A DNA stretch of 19,454 nt, from assembly GCA_964412685.1 (NCBI GenBank), contig CAYPPS010000009.1, forward strand, positions 1-19,454. Reading direction: 5' to 3'. This document shows, in pieces, positions 12,735-19,454 of this stretch. Numbering within the stretch: the stretch's first letter is position 1; each line of letters begins with the position of its first letter. The notes below the pieces were generated by a model. That model was not told the DNA's origin, searched no databases, and saw nothing but the letters and a program-made list of their open reading frames with translations. The position numbers and the translations under genes are program-made. Source of the stretch: CAYPPS01 sp964412685. GTDB lineage: Bacteria; Patescibacteriota; Microgenomatia; PFEM01; CAYPPS01.

Positions 12735-14372
12735 TTACATTTGAGGCATGCCGCCCATTCCACCCATTGGCGGAACCGGAGGAGCATTTTTCTCTTTTTC
12801 GGGCTTATCAGCCACCAAGCATTCAGTGGTCAAAATCATTGTCGCTACCGAAACTGCATTTTGCAAGGCACTCTTGGTCACTTTGGCCGGATCAATAATA
12901 CCCGCTTCAATCATATCTACATACTTTTCGCTTAAAACATCGAAGCCAATGTTTTTACCCGGATTACTTCTAATTCCGGCAATAACCACGCTGCCGTCGG
13001 CCCCAGCGTTCTCAGCTAAAAGCCTCGCCGGTGCTTCCAGAGCTTTCTTGAGAAGCAAGGCGCCGGTCAACTGATCACCTTTTAAATCTTTAGTTTGAAT
13101 TTTGTCAGCCGCTTTCAATAAAATCGTCCCCCCGCCAGGAACAATTCCTTCCTCAATCGCCGCCTTAGTCGCCGCCACCGCATCTTTGACTCGCTCTTGA
13201 GTTTCTTTCATTTCTGTTTCTGTAGCCGCCCCAACTTCAATTACCGCCACTCCGCCCGTCAATTTAGCCAATCTTTCTTCCAGTTTTTCTTTATCAAACT
13301 CAGAATCAGTCTTATCTAATTCATTTCTTATTTGTTTAATCCTGGCTTTAATCGCCGCCTTGTCACCTTTACCACCAACGATAACGGTTTTATCTTTGTC
13401 AGCCACAATTCGACCAACTTGACCCAAATCATCAACAGTAACGTCCTCCAACTTTCGGCCTAAATCTTCAGAAATCACCGTTCCACCGGTTAAGACAGCA
13501 ATATCTTCAAGCATTTCTTTGCGTTGATCACCAAAACCAGGTGCTTCTAAAGCCAAAACATTGAAAGTCCCCCGCAACTTATTAACCACCAAAGTAGCTA
13601 AAGCTTCGCCCTCAACTTCCTCAGCAATAATAACTAAATTCTTGGAAACTTTCACCAGACTTTCCAGGAAAGGCAACATTTCTTGGATTGAAGAAATTTT
13701 CTTATCAGTCAACAAAATGTGAGCATCCTCGATTATCGCCTCCATGCTGTCGGGATTAGTAACAAAATAGGGCGAAGAATAGCCCTTATCGAACTCCATT
13801 CCCTCTCGATAGTCAATCACCAAGTCCAAGCCCTTACCCTCTTCAACCGTAACCACTCCATCCGCCCCAACTTGCTTCAAGGCTTCGGCAATTTTGCTGC
13901 CAATTTGTTCGTTTTGAGCCGAAACGGTCGCCACTTGAACAATTTTGTCTGAATCCTGTTTTATCTCCTTGGCTTGCTTGTTAATTGTCTCTAACACTTG
14001 CTTGGCGGCTTCTTCAATTCCTCGATTGAGAATCATCGGATTAGCTCCAGCAGCAATATTCTTGATCCCCTCTTCAACAATTGCTTGGGTTAGAATCGTC
14101 GCCGTAGTGGTGCCATCGCCAGTAATGTCGTTGGTTTTTTCTGCCGCTTCTTTAATCAATTGAGCGCCCATATTCTCAAGCGGGTCTTCCAGTTCAATTT
14201 CTTTAGCCACAGAAACACCATCGTGAACTACCGTCGGTGCGCCCCACTTCTTGTCCAAAGCCACATTTCTGCCCTTGGGACCCAAAGTGGTTCCCACGGC
14301 CTTAGCCACGGCATCCAAGCCTTGTTTCAATTTCTTCCGAGCATCTTCAGCGTAGACAATATCTTTGGCCAT
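12735..14372 (-). CDS. groEL: Chaperonin GroEL (Hsp60)
   Basis: A 545-residue group I chaperonin, full family length, forming the double-ring folding chamber in the cytoplasm. Landmarks are TTLGPKGRNV (28-37) and GDGTTTAT (85-92) in the equatorial ATP site, and VVEAA-like elements replaced by conserved GGVAVIEVGA near 365. The C-terminus ends in a GGMGGMPQM tail. Start MAKDIVYAEDARKK is canonical. groES lies 4 nt upstream, so both are translated from one heat-shock mRNA. No Shine-Dalgarno precedes the ATG. Confidence 0.98.
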   Translation of the reverse strand: MAKDIVYAEDARKKLKQGLDAVAKAVGTTLGPKGRNVALDKKWGAPTVVHDGVSVAKEIELEDPLENMGAQLIKEAAEKTNDITGDGTTTATILTQAIVEEGIKNIAAGANPMILNRGIEEAAKQVLETINKQAKEIKQDSDKIVQVATVSAQNEQIGSKIAEALKQVGADGVVTVEEGKGLDLVIDYREGMEFDKGYSSPYFVTNPDSMEAIIEDAHILLTDKKISSIQEMLPFLESLVKVSKNLVIIAEEVEGEALATLVVNKLRGTFNVLALEAPGFGDQRKEMLEDIAVLTGGTVISEDLGRKLEDVTVDDLGQVGRIVADKDKTVIVGGKGDKAAIKARIKQIRNELDKTDSEFDKEKLEERLAKLTGGVAVIEVGAATETEMKETQERVKDAVAATKAAIEEGIVPGGGTILLKAADKIQTKDLKGDQLTGALLLKKALEAPARLLAENAGADGSVVIAGIRSNPGKNIGFDVLSEKYVDMIEAGIIDPAKVTKSALQNAVSVATMILTTECLVADKPEKEKNAPPVPPMGGMGGMPQM

Positions 14373-14376
14373 AGTT

Positions 14377-14685
14377 TTAACTTAAAATCGCTAAAATATC
14401 TTCAAATTTAACAAAAATATATTCTTTTCCTAGAGAGTCAAGTTTAATTTCATCTCCGCCCCACTTTTTATAAACCACCAAATCACCAACCTTAAACTCT
14501 GGTTCCCGAATCTGACCATCTTTGTCTTTCAAAGCTTTACCCAAAGCAATGACTTTCCCTTTTTGAGATTTTTCGTCGTGAGAATCAGGCAAGACAATTC
14601 CCGAAGCAGTTTGCTTCTCCAATTCCATTGGTTCAACTAGGACGTTGCCGTTGGTGGGTTTAATCTTTACTTTTCCGGTTGCCAT
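14377..14685 (-). CDS. groES: Co-chaperonin GroES (Hsp10)
   Basis: A 102-residue co-chaperonin that caps the GroEL ring. The start (KVKIKPTNGNVLVEPMELE), the mobile loop (KQTASGIVLPDS, about 24-35), GKVIALG and VGDLVVYKKWGGDEIKLD are all standard. It is first in the groES-groEL operon. The ATG is preceded only by an A-rich tract. Expression is probably controlled by HrcA through the CIRCE-like site in the promoter. Confidence 0.97.
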   Translation of the reverse strand: MATGKVKIKPTNGNVLVEPMELEKQTASGIVLPDSHDEKSQKGKVIALGKALKDKDGQIREPEFKVGDLVVYKKWGGDEIKLDSLGKEYIFVKFEDILAILS

Positions 14686-14716
14686 TCTTTTTTAATTAAT
14701 TTTCCGATAAAAAAAG

Positions 14717-14743
14717 TTATCACTCAGAGATAACTGTTGCTAG
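14717..14743. promoter_or_regulatory. Degenerate CIRCE (HrcA operator)
   Basis: On the minus strand CTAGCAACA (left), a 9-nt spacer and GAGTGATAA (right) follow the 9-9-9 layout of CIRCE (TTAGCACTC-N9-GAGTGCTAA). The right half matches 8/9 and the left half 5/9, including the TAGCA core. It overlaps the edge of the -10 box. A shorter perfect inverted repeat AGTTATC/GATAACT (14715-14735) overlaps it and could be the true operator or an mRNA hairpin. Confidence 0.6.
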
Positions 14744-14770
14744 TCTAATCGTCATTCCTCTACTTGTCAA
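14742..14770 (-). promoter_or_regulatory. Promoter of groES-groEL
   Basis: -35 TTGACA (14765-14770), a 17-nt spacer and -10 TAGACT (14742-14747) on the minus strand. The start site would fall inside the CIRCE-like element, and the leader would be about 50 nt. Confidence 0.65.
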
Positions 14771-14821
14771 TAGGAATACTTGTGCCCACCTCGCTTAATC
14801 ATTTTCTTTCTATCACGATAT

Positions 14822-14830
14822 TGCTAAAAT
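14822..14830 (+). promoter_or_regulatory. Extended -10 promoter of the Imm11-like gene
   Basis: TGCTAAAAT (hexamer 14825-14830) is identical to the box at 841-849 and stands the same 6 nt before its ATG (14837), again predicting a leaderless mRNA. The -35 region is poor (TTTTCT). Confidence 0.6.
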
Positions 14831-14836
14831 GAAAGC

Positions 14837-15481
14837 ATGGCAAGCAAGGCAAAAACAAATGACTACTGGGTTTACCAGACCAACATTGGTTACCACGGCA
14901 ACACCATGATACAGGCCAAATTGCTCACGCCTACTAAATTTGGAGATAAAGTCTTTTCTTACGGAGAGGGCGATAGCTTGGTCGAGCTAAAAAGCCCAAT
15001 GCAACTAGAGCCCTACCAACCTGGTCTTAAATTGGTTTACCAAGTCAACCCAAAACACATTGCTTTTGACAATTACGTTGAGACTCATGGTTTCAACCTT
15101 TACTCGGAAAAATTAATCAAACTCATGAAAGAATTCGAAGTTAAGTTTGAATCTTTCCCCGTCGAAATGGTCAACAAAGAGGGTAAAAAACTAACAGGAC
15201 TCGAATACCATGTTTTCCACCCGCTCTTGGATTACGTCGACGCCATGGACAAGGAAAAATCCCATTGGTCAGGCAAAGATGATCGTGGAGTTAACGGTTT
15301 AATCTTAAAAGAAAAATTTAAAGAACAACCCATCTTTCTCCTGGAAGATATTTGTATTCCTTTAATGCGAGATGACTTGAAACAAGAAATCGAAAAAAAA
15401 GACATCACTGGTTTTGGCTTCCTTCGTCCCTCAAGATATAAATCAGGCAAGTACGGTTTTGCCCCAGACTTCAATGACTAG
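14837..15481 (+). CDS. Possible Imm11/DUF1629-like protein
   Basis: A 214-residue soluble protein without signal peptide or membrane helix. The C-terminal half has features I associate with Imm11/DUF1629 proteins: HPLLDYVDAMDKEKSHW (128-144), ILKEKFKEQPIFLLEDICIP (156-175), and the closing DDLKQEIEKKDITGFGF (179-195), where a helix leads to TGF/LxF. Members of that family are predicted immunity proteins of polymorphic toxin systems. No toxin gene of recognisable type is next to it. The assignment comes from pattern memory only, so a hypothetical protein of other function is quite possible. It is a single-gene unit with its own promoter, convergent with the Tat-signal gene 10 nt away. Confidence 0.5.
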   Translation: MASKAKTNDYWVYQTNIGYHGNTMIQAKLLTPTKFGDKVFSYGEGDSLVELKSPMQLEPYQPGLKLVYQVNPKHIAFDNYVETHGFNLYSEKLIKLMKEFEVKFESFPVEMVNKEGKKLTGLEYHVFHPLLDYVDAMDKEKSHWSGKDDRGVNGLILKEKFKEQPIFLLEDICIPLMRDDLKQEIEKKDITGFGFLRPSRYKSGKYGFAPDFND

Positions 15482-15491
15482 CCTCAATTGA

Positions 15492-17033
15492 CTAAGTTTT
15501 TGCCTTCTCAAAAAATTCAGGGTCATCCCATTCAGCAATTGGCATTCGACCAAAGTCTAAAATTTGCATATCACGCTTCTTGAACACTTTGGAGTGTTGA
15601 TTCAGTAATTTTTTTGCTTCTCTTGGACTTTGGACATTTTGTTGCACCAGCCACTCAGACACGTGCGAGGCAGCAAAACTGCTCATGTTCAAATCAATTG
15701 CCTGAAGATAATAAACCTGACCAGGGTCGCCGTAAAACAAATGAGCCGGAATTGGTAACCCTTCTTTATCTCCATAAATCTGATTGTTTGGATTCAGGGC
15801 GGCTACCAGAACGCAATTTTGCGGAAACTCAAAACCCGGCGGAGTAATTTTTCTCAAATCTGTTTGGCTGTTACCAGCAGCGGTTACAAAAGTAACGTCT
15901 TTCGGCAACAAATCACAAAATTCCCTTAAAGCAACAAGTGCTTCTGGTTTTGTATAACCAGTTTCCAACGCGATGGCCGGAAAGGATCGCTCTTCCCAGC
16001 CATCCTTGATTTGATCTGGGAAGTTTTGATTGGCTAACTGAGTCCACCCTTCCGCCCGACGAACGAAAGCTTCTGGCCGATTGGCATCTTCAAGGTAATT
16101 TTCCGGCAAACGGTAGCCCAAACGGATCCTCGCTTGAAAATTGCCGCTGAAATTGATCACTTTTTGCGTTGGATTTTGCTTAAGCTTCTCTTTGAGATCC
16201 CGAGCTAGCCGTAAATGATCGAAAACTATTTCATAATAAGGGTTGCCAAACTCGTCAACCTCTTCAGACTTCTCAACCGAAGCAACGTAATCTTGAAGAG
16301 GGAAAATTTCATAAGGCTGAACTGGAAACCTCGGCTCGCTTTTCTCTTTAGGTGGAGTAGGTTCTGGAAACTTTTCAGTAAATTCCAGAAAAGTTAAATC
16401 ATATTTTAATATATATTCCGCGATTGACAGACCTTCCAATTTTCCATTCCAATCTACCGCCGGAGCGGCTATCTTTTTATTTACTTCTCTTCTAATCATC
16501 TGGGCATGATTACCAACCATTAATCCGTGTTCAGCCCACTGAAAAGCTAGGTTCAAAACAACCGCCTCCCTCTCTCGCCCATGCTTTAATAAAGTTTTTC
16601 CTAAACTTAAATTATTGGCCTCGCCAGGAAAGTCTCTCTTTGCTTCCGAGCCATAATCAGCCATTATTTGCTCAAAAGAAGTCCCGACGTGTTTCTTCAA
16701 AAAGGCATCTAAGTCAAGGGGTTGGGTCCTTTCATCAACATGTCCTTTTTCTCGAAGCTCTTTCAACTCATCCACAAAAGGAGGAACATCAACAACAAGT
16801 GCCGGTTGAAAGGGAGATGGCTCTTTTTCTGACCCAGTTTTAATCTCATTGGCTCCAATTAACTGCACCGCTGCTTCCGCTGGAGTTTTTTTTAAAGCCA
16901 AAGAAGCCACCGCTCCGCCAGCCAGTTTAAGAAAATCTCTTCTGGAAAACTTTTTAGAACCTACTGAATCTTCAGTCAAGGCTTCTTTTGTCTTTACTGT
17001 TTTTGTTGAAGAGATTTCTCCGGTTTTTTCCAT
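15492..17033 (-). CDS. Tat-exported protein with divergent subtilase (S8-like) core
   Basis: A 513-residue protein from ATG 17033 (a GTG at 17042 would add three residues). The N-terminus carries a twin-arginine signal, SRRDFLKLAGG with R31-R32, followed by a hydrophobic stretch and an Ala-rich cleavage region (PAEAA). The rest resembles a subtilase in pieces: LVVDVPPF (D82) for the Asp motif, EHGLMVG (H169) for the His motif, VINFSG for the central strand, FVTAAGNSQ with N388 for the oxyanion Asn, and MSSFAASHVSEWL (S452) for GTSxAxP. The GTS glycine and the proline are lost, and the Asp-His spacing (87) is long, so activity is uncertain. The gene is a single unit between an Imm11-like gene and the nucleotidyltransferase. 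Export of a folded protease or binding protein is inferred. Confidence 0.65.
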   Translation of the reverse strand: MEKTGEISSTKTVKTKEALTEDSVGSKKFSRRDFLKLAGGAVASLALKKTPAEAAVQLIGANEIKTGSEKEPSPFQPALVVDVPPFVDELKELREKGHVDERTQPLDLDAFLKKHVGTSFEQIMADYGSEAKRDFPGEANNLSLGKTLLKHGREREAVVLNLAFQWAEHGLMVGNHAQMIRREVNKKIAAPAVDWNGKLEGLSIAEYILKYDLTFLEFTEKFPEPTPPKEKSEPRFPVQPYEIFPLQDYVASVEKSEEVDEFGNPYYEIVFDHLRLARDLKEKLKQNPTQKVINFSGNFQARIRLGYRLPENYLEDANRPEAFVRRAEGWTQLANQNFPDQIKDGWEERSFPAIALETGYTKPEALVALREFCDLLPKDVTFVTAAGNSQTDLRKITPPGFEFPQNCVLVAALNPNNQIYGDKEGLPIPAHLFYGDPGQVYYLQAIDLNMSSFAASHVSEWLVQQNVQSPREAKKLLNQHSKVFKKRDMQILDFGRMPIAEWDDPEFFEKAKT

Positions 17034-17083
17034 CAGCAACACTTTCTGGCTGTTTTTAATCTAATCGAAAAACGAACAAAAGT

Positions 17084-17980
17084 CTAATCTGGTCTCAGGT
17101 TGTTTCTTCTTAGCTTAAGATCGTAATTTTCGAGCACTCTCTTGCTCATGTCTCGGGGATGGAAAAAAGCAAAGCCAAAACCGACGTCCTCACTTTTCCT
17201 TCTCTTCTTCATATAAATCAACTGCAACTTGAAAGCCGCTTCTTCCAAATAATCCAAAAAACGAGAACTAGAGGTAAAAGTTTTGTCTTTTAGAGCCACC
17301 ATCTTTTTGTGGGGAGCAAAGAGATGGGGCAGAAACCGCCTTACCCAAAGATTGGTCTTCAAAAAATGAGCGTAAGTGTTGTCCTTTTGATCTAAAACTT
17401 CCAGCTGGCCCAATTCGTGGGCGGTAAATAAATTTCTCCTCTTTAAAGGCAAGGCCAAATTTCCTTGGGTTAAAAGAAGGTTAAGACAAACCTTATCCTT
17501 GGTATCCCCACCATTAGGTCGCCTTCTTTGGCCCCAAAGTTCCAAAATAATAATCACCAACAGCCGCGTTAGCCACAATCTTCTCAAACCGGTAACAATC
17601 AAAAGATCAATGTCGTCTTTGGTTTGAGCATTATTAAAAGCAACCGAGCCGGTCAGGCCAACTAGTTTAATTGAAGGGATCTTGATCAAAACTGAACTTA
17701 TCTTTTTAGCTTTCTTTCTCTTCTGATTGGCTAAGCCCAATCTTTTCCTCTTTAAGTTAACCAGATTTCTCGCTTCCCTCAAAGCAAAATTGCCTTTAAA
17801 CGACTTCACGATCCCCGTCTTTTTTAACTCCTGCAAATCTTTTTCCAAGGAAGAAAAACCAGGCTTTAGACGTTTATCTTCAATAATCAGCAATCGAAAA
17901 ATTTCTTGAGCCGTTAACGGATAATCAAAAAGGTCGGCATAAACTAGCGTTTTCAGAATCGCCTTCTGTTGGGGTTTCAT
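17084..17980 (-). CDS. Nucleotidyltransferase-fold protein with N-terminal winged-helix-like domain
   Basis: A 298-residue cytoplasmic protein. Residues 1-70 look like a winged helix (KTLVYADLFDYPLTAQEIFRL, then a helix ending LKKTGIVKSF and a beta wing). The middle holds the polymerase-beta-type nucleotidyltransferase motif LTGSVAFNNA with G111-S112, then DDIDLLIVT with D123-x-D125. The C-terminal half is basic and helical and is not recognised. Known relatives modify nucleotides, proteins or RNA; the substrate here cannot be told. It follows the solute-binding protein gene by 9 nt, so the two are probably cotranscribed. Confidence 0.7.
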   Translation of the reverse strand: MKPQQKAILKTLVYADLFDYPLTAQEIFRLLIIEDKRLKPGFSSLEKDLQELKKTGIVKSFKGNFALREARNLVNLKRKRLGLANQKRKKAKKISSVLIKIPSIKLVGLTGSVAFNNAQTKDDIDLLIVTGLRRLWLTRLLVIIILELWGQRRRPNGGDTKDKVCLNLLLTQGNLALPLKRRNLFTAHELGQLEVLDQKDNTYAHFLKTNLWVRRFLPHLFAPHKKMVALKDKTFTSSSRFLDYLEEAAFKLQLIYMKKRRKSEDVGFGFAFFHPRDMSKRVLENYDLKLRRNNLRPD

Positions 17981-17989
17981 TTAAAAATC

Positions 17990-19454
17990 TTAATAAGAGG
18001 CAGAAATTTGGTAGCGGGCAAGCAGCTGAGTCACTCCATCAGCCACCGTGGCTAAGGCTTCACTCGAAGCTTCACCTTGAATAGAAACGGCATTGATTGC
18101 ATCTTCAAAATAACGAATGATTCTATCATTAAGCCCGTTGTCAAAGGTCCGAGAACAAAGATACCAGGTTTGAGCATAAGGCGCTTGAGAAACAAACGGA
18201 GCCACCATTGGATTACTGCTAATTTCTGAAGCCATTTCTTTCCGAGCATAAGGTTCTCCAAAAAGACGAACTTGGCTTTCCTGCTGATAAAGTTTTCTTA
18301 AAACTTCTGGCTGAGAAAGATATTTGAGAAAAGCCCAAGCTTCCTTCTTGTTCTTGCTCTTCAAAGAAACACCTTCTGCCCAAAAAGAAGCCCAATTAAT
18401 CTCTGTTGCAGTCAACTGAGGCACCGGTATCACTCGAAAAGAAAGTTCAGGATTCAGTTCTTTGATCTCAAAGACGTCCCAAGAAAAACCAAAATACATC
18501 GCCAGCTTGCCGGAAGCAAAAGCAATCGTCGAAGAAGGCAAGGTTTCATCCCAAATCCGATTACTCTTAAACTTGGTAAAATAATCCAAAACAGACTGAG
18601 CTTGAGGAGTATTAGGCCGACTCAAGTCAACCCCGCTCTGAAGCATTAACAAACCAAGCACGTCCGACCAGTGTTCAACATTGCCGGTCAAGCCCAAAGC
18701 GGCTCCAGCTTGCTTTATCTGGCCTCCATCTACAACCGTCAATTTCTTAGCAACTTCATAAAATTCATTCCAATCTTGAGGGGGTGATTCCGAAGCTTTC
18801 TGCAAGAGTTCTTCATTATAAAAAAGAGCCAAGGTGTCGACCTCCAAAGGCAAACCCATAAATCTGTCTTCGGAACGTAAATTATCAACCGCAACCGGAT
18901 AGAAACTGGCTTCAAACTCTTGAGCGCTCATTACTTCCGGAGGAACCGGTTCCAATTCATCTATCAACATTGGCACCCAGGTAATATGGAAACGGAAAAG
19001 ATCTGGTCCATCTCCTTTGGCTAATCTCGATTGAAGTCGCTCCCGATAATCTTGCTTAGAGCTCTGTTGATAATCAATTTTAATTCCGGGATTTTGGTCT
19101 TCAAAATCAGCGATAACTGAACTCATTATTTCCGGCGGCTCCCATAAACCCCAGTAAGTTAAAACTGTCTTCTTCTCTGTCGAGCCTGACTCGTCATTTC
19201 GCAGAGTGGGTAAAACAAATTTCAAAAAAGCAAAGCCCGCACCGGCCAGAAATAAAAGCAAAATTAAAGCTAGGCCAACTTTTTTAAACCGAGCAAAAAA
19301 AGAAGGGCCATGATTATCGGTCGCCCCGTTCAACGAAGGAGCCGGCGGTGGCGAGCTTGGCGGTGGAGGTAGAGCACCACTCAAATCTGGTTCAAGCTTT
19401 TTCTCTTCATTTAAGTTCGGTGCTCCAGAAGCAAAAGCCGGATCCGGAACAGGA
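17990..19454 (-). CDS. Membrane-anchored extracellular solute-binding protein (sugar type), 5' end off the window
   Basis: At least 487 residues; the frame is open to the right edge, so the true start is outside. An apparent TTG start at 19384 is unlikely because upstream codons continue the same composition (PVPDPAFASGAPNLNEEKK). The N-terminus is a Pro/Ser-rich, presumably cytoplasmic tail (PPPPSSPPPAP), followed by one membrane helix (KVGLALILLLFLAGAGFAF) and a family 1 solute-binding domain: VLTYWGLWEPPEIM, FEDQNPGIKIDYQQ, GDGPDLFRFH, LPLEVDTLALFYNEELL, and AWAFLKYLSQPEVL. Such proteins present sugars to ABC permeases. No lipobox is present; anchoring is by the helix. No permease or ATPase gene lies in the window, so the partner is unknown. 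Confidence 0.85.
   Translation of the reverse strand, partial: PVPDPAFASGAPNLNEEKKLEPDLSGALPPPPSSPPPAPSLNGATDNHGPSFFARFKKVGLALILLLFLAGAGFAFLKFVLPTLRNDESGSTEKKTVLTYWGLWEPPEIMSSVIADFEDQNPGIKIDYQQSSKQDYRERLQSRLAKGDGPDLFRFHITWVPMLIDELEPVPPEVMSAQEFEASFYPVAVDNLRSEDRFMGLPLEVDTLALFYNEELLQKASESPPQDWNEFYEVAKKLTVVDGGQIKQAGAALGLTGNVEHWSDVLGLLMLQSGVDLSRPNTPQAQSVLDYFTKFKSNRIWDETLPSSTIAFASGKLAMYFGFSWDVFEIKELNPELSFRVIPVPQLTATEINWASFWAEGVSLKSKNKKEAWAFLKYLSQPEVLRKLYQQESQVRLFGEPYARKEMASEISSNPMVAPFVSQAPYAQTWYLCSRTFDNGLNDRIIRYFEDAINAVSIQGEASSEALATVADGVTQLLARYQISASY

Noticed and set aside
12748..13074. Plus-strand ORFs opposite groEL
   Set aside because: They are antisense shadows of the conserved groEL sequence with no family features.
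19382..19384. TTG 19384 as start of the solute-binding protein
   Set aside because: The frame continues open to the window edge with matching composition, so the start is outside.
1..19454. CRISPR arrays, insertion sequences, phage genes, rRNA
   Set aside because: No regularly spaced repeats, transposase or integrase motifs, or rRNA-like sequence were seen on either strand.

Overview
The window looks like a chromosome segment from a bacterium of the Candidate Phyla Radiation (Patescibacteria), most likely of the Microgenomates type. This is an inference from gene content and style. Genes are packed with 0-20 nt gaps or overlaps. Many envelope proteins are small, divergent and membrane-anchored. 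TGA is a normal stop, which argues against the recoded CPR lineages. Shine-Dalgarno sequences are essentially absent: several genes begin 6-12 nt after a good -10 box, so their mRNAs should be leaderless or nearly so.

Left end (1-1194). The window opens with the start of a minus-strand ribbon-helix-helix regulator, whose promoter overlaps an array of 10-bp-spaced half-sites. Next come a minus-strand DnaQ-like exonuclease and a divergent MazG-like pyrophosphohydrolase, which share overlapping back-to-back promoters.

Plus-strand operon (1230-8746). metG and tatD are followed by a cell-surface glycan cluster: a membrane GT2 glycosyltransferase, a GT39/ArnT-like transferase broken by a one-base frameshift, a small DUF1648-like membrane protein, a WecA/MraY-like sugar-phosphate transferase with altered catalytic motifs, and a UbiA-family enzyme resembling decaprenyl-phosphate phosphoribosyltransferase. 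Together they suggest polyprenyl-phosphate-linked sugar chemistry at the membrane.

Middle (8735-12726). A minus-strand tRNA-Cys(GCA) runs directly into a PEGA/SH3 surface protein; the last A of the encoded CCA is the A of that gene's ATG. On the plus strand lies an envelope module: an M23 peptidase with a terminator-like hairpin in its leader, a cohesin-domain protein ending in an LPETG sorting signal, a membrane-anchored retropepsin-like protease, an IPT/TIG-domain protein, and an unrecognised 48-residue very basic ORF.

Right end (12735-19454). groES-groEL lie on the minus strand behind a degenerate CIRCE element that overlaps the promoter. A leaderless gene for a possible Imm11/DUF1629-like protein comes next. 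Three minus-strand genes follow: a Tat-signal protein with a divergent subtilase-like core, a nucleotidyltransferase with a winged-helix-like N-terminus, and a membrane-anchored solute-binding protein with a proline-rich N-terminal tail that runs off the window. No rRNA, CRISPR array, insertion sequence or phage gene is visible.
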